Of a DNA stretch of 64,000 nt, positions 57,765 to 64,000 are shown piece by piece (positions within the stretch are counted from its first letter, which is position 1; each line of letters starts with the position of its first letter). Source of the DNA: DATLWN01 sp963764315. Its GTDB lineage: Bacteria > Pseudomonadota > Zetaproteobacteria > Mariprofundales > Mariprofundaceae. Below the pieces are notes generated by a model, which was not told the origin of the DNA, did no database searches, and was given only the letters and a program-made list of their open reading frames with translations. The stretch is from NCBI GenBank assembly GCA_963764315.1, contig CAVXSB010000008.1, positions 5,780-69,779 on the forward strand. The letters are read 5' to 3'. A program made the position numbers and the translations under genes.

Positions 57765-57903
57765 TTCTCTCTCGCTCCTCGGTTCCGGCCATACTGGCCC
57801 CAAAGGTAAATATGCCTGAATCCGTCATCGCGGCAATACCGAGACTTTCCTTTGCCCAGGCGAGCCTCCATCATTGCCGTACTTTTCGTATTGGAGGCAA
57901 GCG

Positions 57904-60378
57904 GTGTCCGTCGGCAGTGATCGTTATGAGGCGCAGGCAATCGAGCGCAAGTGGCAGCAGCATTGGGAAGAGGGGGCCGCCAACCGAGCCTCGGACGATC
58001 CGGCCGATGCCCGTGAGACCTTCTACTGCCTGGTCATGTTCCCCTATCCGTCCGGTAATCTGCACATGGGGCATGTGCGCAATTACTGCCTGGGCGATGC
58101 CATGGCCCGCTACAAGCGCATGCAGGGCTTCAACGTACTGCATCCGATGGGCTGGGATGCCTTCGGCCTGCCGGCCGAGAACGCCGCCATCAAGCACGGC
58201 CTGCCGCCGGCCGAATGGACCTATGCCAATATCCGCCAGATGCGCGGGCAGCTGAAGCGTCTCGGCCTGTCCTACGACTGGGATCGCGAGATCGCCACCT
58301 GCCGCCCGGAGTATTACCGCTGGGAGCAATGGCTGTTCACGCGCCTGCTGGACAAGGGGCTGGCCTATCGCAAGCAGGCCGAGGTCAACTGGTGCGAGCC
58401 CTGCCATACGGTGCTGGCCAACGAGCAGGTCATCGACGGCGCCTGCTGGCGCTGCGACACGCCGGTGGTGCGCAAGAGCCTGGCCCAGTGGTTCATCCGT
58501 ATCACCGATTATGCCGAGGAACTGCTGAACGATCTGGATAGCTTGTCCGGCTGGCCGGAGCGCGTGCGCGAGATGCAGAAGAACTGGATCGGCCGCTCCA
58601 CCGGCGCCGAGGTGAGCTTCGCCATCGAGGGAAGCGGCGAGACGCTGGAGATCTTCACCACTCGCCCGGACACACTGATGGGCGTGACTTATATGGCGGT
58701 GGCCGCCGGCCACCCGCTGGCGAAAAAGGCGGCGGCATCGAATCCCGAACTGGCGGCCTTCGTCGAGGAGTGCGCCCATATCTCGACCAAGGAAGCGGAT
58801 GTGGCGCTGATGGAGAAGAAGGGCATGCCGCTGGGCATCCACGCCGTGCATCCGATCACCGGCGAGACGGTGCCGGTGTGGGTCGCCAACTTCGTGCTGA
58901 TGGGTTACGGCACCGGCGCGGTGATGAGCGTGCCGGCCCACGACGAGCGCGACCACGGTTTCGCCAAGGCGTACGGCCTGCCGATCCGACAGGTGATCGC
59001 GCCCTCCGACGGTTCAGCGGCCGATATCGAGGCTGCGGCCTTCACCGAGCCGGGGGTGCTGGTGAACTCGGGCACCTTCGACGGCCTGGGTTCGGAAGAG
59101 GCCAAGCAGAAGATCACCGACGCCCTACGCTTGCTCGGAAAGGGCAAGGAGCGGGTGCAATACCGGCTGCGCGACTGGCTGGTCTCCCGCCAGCGTTACT
59201 GGGGCACGCCGATTCCGGTCATTCATTGCGAGGATTGCGGCATCGTGCCGGTGCCCGAAGATCAGCTGCCGGTGGTGCTGCCGGAGGATCTGAAGCCGAC
59301 CGGCGGTGCCAGCCCGCTGACGACCTGCGAGGCCTTCGTGCATGCCGATTGCCCGGCCTGCGGCAAGCCGGCCAGGCGCGAGACCGATACCTTCGACACC
59401 TTCATGGAGTCCTCGTGGTATATGGCGCGCTACACCAGCCCGCGCAACGAGGCATCGATGCTCGATCGCGAGGCCGTGCGGCGCTGGCTGCCCGTCGACC
59501 AGTACATCGGCGGCGTCGAGCACGCGGTGCTGCATCTGCTGTATGCGCGCTTCTTCTACAAGCTGATGCGCGACGAGGGACTGTTTTCCGCTGCTGATGC
59601 CGGCGACGAGCCGTTCATGCGCCTGCTGACCCAGGGCATGGTGCTCAAGGACGGGGTCAAGATGAGCAAGTCCAAGGGCAATACGGTGGATCCCAACGCC
59701 CTGATCGAGCAGTACGGTGCGGATACGGCGCGCCTGTTCATCCTGTTCGCGGCACCGCCGGAGAAGGACCTGGAATGGAGCGATGCCGGCGTGGAGGGGG
59801 CCAACCGCTTTCTGCACCGGGTCTGGCGCCTGCTGGATCGCCTGGATGAGGCCGGCGCTGGGGATGCAGATGGCGAATCGTGCAAGGCTATGCGCCGCGC
59901 CATCCATGCCACGATCCAGCGCGTCACGCATGCCTTCGAGCAGGGCTTCGCCTTCAATGTGGTGATCGCGGCGTTGATGGAACTGACCAACGCGTTGTAT
60001 GCCTTCGAGGCCAAGGGCGAGGCTGGCAGGACGGTGCTTGGCGAGGGCTGTCAGGCACTGCTGAAGATGCTGGCGCCGCTGGTGCCGCATTTTGCCTGCG
60101 AATGCCATGCGCGCCTGGGGCTGGACGGCATGGCCGTGCTCGAGGATTGGCCGGCGGTAGATGCCGCGGCCCTGGTGCAGGATACCATCGATCTGGTGGT
60201 GCAGATCAACGGCAAGAAACGCGGCGAGGTGCGCGTGGCCCCGGATGCCGACGAGGCGGCGGCCATGGCGGCGGCGCATGCCGAGCCTGCGGTCGCGCGC
60301 TGGCTTGCGGATATGGCGGTGGTCAAGGTCATCTTGGTGCCCGGTCGGCTACTCAATGTGGTGGTGAAGCCGGCATGA
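57904..60378 (+). CDS. leuS: Leucyl-tRNA synthetase
   Basis: 824 residues from GTG 57904, supported by GGAGG 6 bases upstream. Class I signatures PYPSGNLHMGHVRNY (HIGH) and KMSKSKGNTVDP (KMSKS), editing domain with FTTRPDTLMGVTYMAVA, and a zinc-binding-like CEDCG...CPACG pair. Head of the leuS-lptE-holA-bioA operon, whose genes overlap or nearly so. Confidence 0.97.
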   Translation: MSVGSDRYEAQAIERKWQQHWEEGAANRASDDPADARETFYCLVMFPYPSGNLHMGHVRNYCLGDAMARYKRMQGFNVLHPMGWDAFGLPAENAAIKHGLPPAEWTYANIRQMRGQLKRLGLSYDWDREIATCRPEYYRWEQWLFTRLLDKGLAYRKQAEVNWCEPCHTVLANEQVIDGACWRCDTPVVRKSLAQWFIRITDYAEELLNDLDSLSGWPERVREMQKNWIGRSTGAEVSFAIEGSGETLEIFTTRPDTLMGVTYMAVAAGHPLAKKAAASNPELAAFVEECAHISTKEADVALMEKKGMPLGIHAVHPITGETVPVWVANFVLMGYGTGAVMSVPAHDERDHGFAKAYGLPIRQVIAPSDGSAADIEAAAFTEPGVLVNSGTFDGLGSEEAKQKITDALRLLGKGKERVQYRLRDWLVSRQRYWGTPIPVIHCEDCGIVPVPEDQLPVVLPEDLKPTGGASPLTTCEAFVHADCPACGKPARRETDTFDTFMESSWYMARYTSPRNEASMLDREAVRRWLPVDQYIGGVEHAVLHLLYARFFYKLMRDEGLFSAADAGDEPFMRLLTQGMVLKDGVKMSKSKGNTVDPNALIEQYGADTARLFILFAAPPEKDLEWSDAGVEGANRFLHRVWRLLDRLDEAGAGDADGESCKAMRRAIHATIQRVTHAFEQGFAFNVVIAALMELTNALYAFEAKGEAGRTVLGEGCQALLKMLAPLVPHFACECHARLGLDGMAVLEDWPAVDAAALVQDTIDLVVQINGKKRGEVRVAPDADEAAAMAAAHAEPAVARWLADMAVVKVILVPGRLLNVVVKPA

Positions 60379-60899
60379 GGCGCATGCTTGTCGTGCTGAT
60401 GCTGAGCCTGGCGCTCGGCGGCTGCGGTTATCACCTGGCCGGCCACGGCGGCAAGATCGTCGTGGCTCCCGAGAATACTCAGGCCATCGTCGTCCGCACC
60501 TCCGGGGCGGATGCCGCCGTGCTGGCCCAATCGCTGATCACGCTGATGCAGTCGGGTAGCGATTACACGGTGCTCAGGGCCGGTGATCCCAAGGCCGAGG
60601 ACGTGAATGCCGTGGAGCTCGATATCGAGAACGTTTCCAGCCAGTTCGTGCCCAGCGCCTACGACACCAATGGCTATGCCATCCAGTACCGCCTGTCGCT
60701 GTCCGGTTCGCTGCGCCTGATGAAGGGCGATACCATGCTCTGGAATGGCGGTACCATCGCGGCGTCGACGGACATCTATGTACAGGGTTCCGGCGGGGCC
60801 GGCAGCCTCCAGGCCTCGCTGTCGCAGGATCGCGCCAAGCGGCAGCTGCGCCAGCAGTGGGCGAGGCAGGCCTGGGAAGCGCTGCAATCCGGATTTTGA
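60375..60899 (+). CDS. lptE: LPS-assembly lipoprotein LptE
   Basis: 174 residues. The ATG overlaps the leuS stop by 4 bases. Lipobox LALGGCGYHLAG (Cys near residue 17), then a small alpha/beta domain with YAIQYRLSLSGSLRL. Plugs the LptD barrel in the outer membrane for LPS insertion. leuS-lptE-holA is a conserved proteobacterial order, which strengthens the call. Confidence 0.9.
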   Translation: MRRMLVVLMLSLALGGCGYHLAGHGGKIVVAPENTQAIVVRTSGADAAVLAQSLITLMQSGSDYTVLRAGDPKAEDVNAVELDIENVSSQFVPSAYDTNGYAIQYRLSLSGSLRLMKGDTMLWNGGTIAASTDIYVQGSGGAGSLQASLSQDRAKRQLRQQWARQAWEALQSGF

Positions 60900-60918
60900 T
60901 GGGGATTCCGATGCGGGG

Positions 60919-61917
60919 ATGCCGATGAGGTGTACTGCCGAGCGCCTATCCTCCGTGCAGGCCAGCGTTTACTACCTGCACGGCATGGATCGGGATGCGC
61001 TGTTCGAGGCGGCAGAGACGCTGCTGGCAGCGGGCGCTCCCGAGATCACGCGCCTGCGCCTCGATGCCTCCGAGCTGGATCGGGTGGAGGTGGAGACCCG
61101 CAGCCAGGGGCTGTTCGCCAATGCCGGCTGCCATGCGCTGGTGCGCAATGCCGAGGCCGCAAGCCCGAAGCAGGGCGAGCATCTGTTGCGTCTGGCCGCT
61201 AGCCTTTCCCCGCCGCAGCGGCTGATCATCTGTGCCCCCGAGATCAGCTGGAAGAAGGCCATGCACAAGCAGATGCAGGCGATCGATGCGGTGGCTTGCT
61301 GCGAATTCTCCATGCCGGGGATCGATGCCTTCCAGCGCTGGCTTTCCGGCCTGTTTTCCGAATCCGGCCTGCAGGTCACCGACGAGGCCCTGGGCCTGGC
61401 GGGCGAACGGTTGCAGGGTATGCGCCTGGCGGCCCGGCAGCTGGCCGAGCGCATGCGCTGGTACGATGCCGGCGCCGCCGAGCCGATCGATGTCCATATC
61501 CTCGGCGAGCTGCTCGGCGAACGCATTCCGGAGGACCTGGACGCCTACTGTGCCGCGGTGGCCGCGCGTTCGGTCGGTGCGCTATCAAGGCTGCGCAAGC
61601 TTCTGGATAGCCAGCAGGTGGCGGAGGTGCAGGTTGTCAGCTGGCTGACCACGCGCCTGCAGCAGCTGTTGATGTACCGCTGGTTTGAGGCGAAAAGGGA
61701 TGGCGCTGCCTTGCAGAAGGCGCGGGTATTCGGCGAGGCGCGCCGGCTTGTGCCGGGCGAATCCCGGCGCTGGCAGGTGCCCGAACTGATTGCGGCGTTG
61801 CATCGGACGTTGGAGGCGGAAACGCTGCTCAAGGGTGCCTCGGTCGAGGACAAGCGGGTGGTGCTGGAACGCCTGACCCTGGATCTCGTGGGGTCGGGCC
61901 GCCTGGAGGCGGCATGA
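60919..61917 (+). CDS. holA: DNA polymerase III delta subunit
   Basis: 332 residues from ATG 60919 (60925 also possible). VYYLHGMDRDALFEAAETLL at the start, IICAPEISWKKAMHKQMQAIDAV with the lid region, and C-terminal helices (LTLDLVGSG) fit HolA of the clamp loader. The usual GxxGxGK is absent, as expected for delta. Sits between lptE and bioA. Confidence 0.9.
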   Translation: MPMRCTAERLSSVQASVYYLHGMDRDALFEAAETLLAAGAPEITRLRLDASELDRVEVETRSQGLFANAGCHALVRNAEAASPKQGEHLLRLAASLSPPQRLIICAPEISWKKAMHKQMQAIDAVACCEFSMPGIDAFQRWLSGLFSESGLQVTDEALGLAGERLQGMRLAARQLAERMRWYDAGAAEPIDVHILGELLGERIPEDLDAYCAAVAARSVGALSRLRKLLDSQQVAEVQVVSWLTTRLQQLLMYRWFEAKRDGAALQKARVFGEARRLVPGESRRWQVPELIAALHRTLEAETLLKGASVEDKRVVLERLTLDLVGSGRLEAA

Positions 61918-63212
61918 GCGGCGGCCACCGCGCTGAGCTTGCCGCCGACTGGCAGGCCTTCGAGCGTGAGCATGTCTGGCACCCCTACGCGCCGATGCAT
62001 GATGCGCTGCCGGCCCATGCGGTGGCCGCAGCCCATGGCGTATATCTGGAACTTACGGACGGCCGGCAGCTGATCGACGGCATGGCCTCGTGGTGGTGCG
62101 CCATCCATGGCTACAACCATCCGGTGCTGAACAGGGCGGTGGCGGAACAGCTCGAGTCCATGGCGCATGTGATGTTCGGCGGCCTGACCCATCGGCCCGC
62201 CGCCCAGCTTGCCGCCCACCTGCTCGACCTGGCGCCCCCCGGGCTGGAACACGTGTTCTTCGCCGATTCCGGCTCGGTATCGGTCGAGGTGGCCATCAAG
62301 ATGGCGCTGCAGTACTGGCAGGCGCAGGGGAGATCGGATAAGCGCCGGCTGCTGACGATCCGCGGCGGCTATCATGGGGACACCTTCGGGGCGATGGCGG
62401 TCTGCGACCCGGTGAACGGCATGCATCACTTGTTCTCCGGCATCCTGCCCCACCACGTGTTCGCCGATGCCCCCCGCGCCCGCGCGGATGCCGAGTGGAC
62501 GGATGCCGACATCGCCGATTTCCGGGACAAGATCGCGACGCATGCGCCCGAACTGGCGGCGGTGATCCTGGAGCCGGTGGTGCAGGGGGCCGGCGGCATG
62601 CGCTTCTATGCCCCCGAGTTCCTGCGCCAGGTGCGCGCGCTGTGCGATGCACACGGCGTATTGTTGATCTGCGACGAGATCGCCACCGGGTTCGGGCGTA
62701 CCGGCCGCATGTTCGCCTGCGAGCACGCCGGCATCACGCCGGACATCCTGTGCGTCGGCAAGGCGCTGACCGGCGGCTACATGACCCTGGCCGCCACCCT
62801 GGTGACCCCGGATGTTTGCGACGGTATTCATGCCGACGGCAAGGGCGTGCTGATGCACGGGCCGACCTTCATGGCCAATCCGCTGGCCTGCGCCGTGGCC
62901 GAGGCCAGCCTGAAGCTTCTGGAATCCGGTCCCTGGGCGCAGCGGGTGGCGGCGATCGAGGCGCAACTGAGCGAGGAACTGGCACCGGCGCGCGGCATGC
63001 CGGGGGTGGTCGATGTGCGGGTGCTCGGCGCCATCGGCGTCATCGAAATGGAAGCGCCCCTCGACATGGCATCCACGCAGCAAAGACTGATGGAACGCGG
63101 GGTGTGGCTGCGCCCGTTCGGGCGCCTGCTGTATGCGATGCCGCCCTATGTGATCGGGGCGGATCAGCTGTCCCGCATCACCGGCGCCATGCTGGAGATC
63201 GCGCATGACTGA
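61914..63212 (+). CDS. bioA: Adenosylmethionine-8-amino-7-oxononanoate aminotransferase
   Basis: 432 residues; ATG overlaps the holA stop by 4 bases. DGMASWWCAIHGYNHPVLNRAV, GSVSVEVAIKMALQYW, RGGYHGDTFGAMAVCDP, the cofactor Asp in CDEIATGFGRTG, and the PLP Lys in LCVGKALTGGYMTLAA. Uses SAM as amino donor in biotin synthesis. Other bio genes are not in the window. Confidence 0.96.
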   Translation: MSGGHRAELAADWQAFEREHVWHPYAPMHDALPAHAVAAAHGVYLELTDGRQLIDGMASWWCAIHGYNHPVLNRAVAEQLESMAHVMFGGLTHRPAAQLAAHLLDLAPPGLEHVFFADSGSVSVEVAIKMALQYWQAQGRSDKRRLLTIRGGYHGDTFGAMAVCDPVNGMHHLFSGILPHHVFADAPRARADAEWTDADIADFRDKIATHAPELAAVILEPVVQGAGGMRFYAPEFLRQVRALCDAHGVLLICDEIATGFGRTGRMFACEHAGITPDILCVGKALTGGYMTLAATLVTPDVCDGIHADGKGVLMHGPTFMANPLACAVAEASLKLLESGPWAQRVAAIEAQLSEELAPARGMPGVVDVRVLGAIGVIEMEAPLDMASTQQRLMERGVWLRPFGRLLYAMPPYVIGADQLSRITGAMLEIAHD

Positions 63213-64000
63213 GGCCGGGAGCGGCATGCTGTCCACCGCCGATCACGCCCGCGATGCCGCCGGCCTGACCTATGTCTATCCGGTGGTGTCGCGCCGGGCC
63301 GGCGGTGTGTCCGTCGGCATCAATCTGAATCCGAACAACGCCTGCGACTGGCGCTGCGTCTATTGCCAGGTGCCGAACCTCGTGCGCGGCGGGGCGCCTG
63401 CCATCGACCTGGCACAGCTGGATCGGGAACTGCGCACCATGCTGCGCGATATCCTGCAGGGCGACTTCATGCTTAAACATGTGCCCGAGGATTGTCGCCG
63501 CTTGTCCGATGTCGCCATCTCCGGCAACGGGGAGCCGACGGGAAGCAGCCGCTTCGCCGAGGTGGTCGATCTCATCGGTACCGTCATGCACGCATTCGAT
63601 CTCGTCGGCAGGCTGCCGCTGCGCCTGATCACCAACGGTTCCTATATGCGCAAGGCGCATGTGCAGCAGGGGCTCGCACGCATGCACGGGCTGGGTGGCG
63701 AGGTGTGGATCAAGATCGACCGGGCCAGTGAGGACGGCATCCGCCGCGTCAATGGCATCAGCGCCACGCCGGCGCAGCTGGCCCGGCAGGTGGAGATCGC
63801 CGCCGGGCTCTGCCCGAGCTGGATCCAGAGCTGCATGTTCGCCTGGGACGGCGAGCCGCCGTCGCCCGAAGAGATCGATGCCTATCTGGGGTTTCTGAAA
63901 GGGCTGCTCGCCCACGCCGTGCCGGTTCGCGGGGTGTTGCTCTACGGCCTGGCCAGGCCGTCGATGCAGCAGCCGGAGGCAAGTCATTTGTCGAGCGTTA
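63205..64000 (+). CDS. Radical SAM protein (3' cut by window)
   Basis: Starts at ATG 63205 inside the bioA 3' end and stays open to the window edge (about 265 residues). PNNACDWRCVYCQVPN is a canonical CX3CX2C radical SAM cluster motif near residue 54, followed by VAISGNGEPTGS (the GNGE SAM-binding motif). GLCPSWIQSCMFAWDGEPP lies near residue 210. It resembles the COG0731/wyosine-like group, but the exact function cannot be assigned. Translationally coupled to bioA. Confidence 0.82.
   Translation, partial: MTEAGSGMLSTADHARDAAGLTYVYPVVSRRAGGVSVGINLNPNNACDWRCVYCQVPNLVRGGAPAIDLAQLDRELRTMLRDILQGDFMLKHVPEDCRRLSDVAISGNGEPTGSSRFAEVVDLIGTVMHAFDLVGRLPLRLITNGSYMRKAHVQQGLARMHGLGGEVWIKIDRASEDGIRRVNGISATPAQLARQVEIAAGLCPSWIQSCMFAWDGEPPSPEEIDAYLGFLKGLLAHAVPVRGVLLYGLARPSMQQPEASHLSSV

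Overview
The window is a GC-rich, gene-dense chromosomal segment of a Gram-negative, motile, respiring proteobacterium. Supporting features are LptE, FtsEX, RpoH, CvpA/PurF, MotB, a YcgR-type brake protein and four c-type cytochromes. GatCAB (absent from E. coli), a SAM-I riboswitch and a CIRCE operator in front of rpoH place it away from the enterics. A gamma-, zeta- or acidithiobacillia-like chemolithotroph would fit, but the sequence alone does not fix the class.

Layout. 1-3660: three tightly coupled genes (PLP decarboxylase cut by the window edge, TPR/ATP-grasp ligase, fold-type I PLP enzyme) that look like part of a small-molecule pathway. 3700-6650: DUF389 membrane protein, a small basic/acidic protein, a PsiE-family protein and a PilZ/YcgR protein. 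6870-16910: purB, cytochromes, the gatCAB-AsmA operon, an ABM-fold protein, and a glycine-zipper lipoprotein. 17018-18760: an AT-richer patch with a GGDEF protein and an orphan gene. 18850-23930: radA-cvpA-purF-lipase operon and a cytochrome c with a His/Asp/Glu-rich repeat tail.

24170-36400 is the most distinctive part: a sulfur-assimilation block. A sigma70-like promoter drives a SAM-I riboswitch with a recognisable terminator/antiterminator switch. Below it lie a threonine-synthase-like PLP enzyme, a ThiS/MoaD-type sulfur carrier (ending GG-RA), a NIL-domain protein, cysteine synthase, a MoeB-type E1 enzyme (broken by one base), a siroheme sulfite reductase joined (through another single-base shift) to a TusA-type domain, a radical-SAM/SLC13 permease fusion, APS reductase, and CysD/CysN. 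The set reads as sulfate uptake, APS, sulfite, sulfide, then cysteine and protein-thiocarboxylate-dependent homocysteine formation. Two gaps in this block (moeB-sir and cysD-cysN) each carry four consecutive perfect or near-perfect hairpins of unrelated sequence.

36400-45430: ubiA, hemC, a tRNA cluster (Pro, Arg, His, Lys, then Leu), tig-clpP-clpX-lon-hupB proteostasis genes, and tRNA-Val and tRNA-Asp. 45500-52700: motB without motA, fbp, family-4 uracil-DNA glycosylase, CorB-like protein, CcsA-like protein, ispD-ispF, zinc-ribbon protein. 52730-64000: ftsE-ftsX, rpoH under a CIRCE element, a large hybrid histidine kinase, leuS-lptE-holA-bioA and a radical SAM gene running off the right edge.
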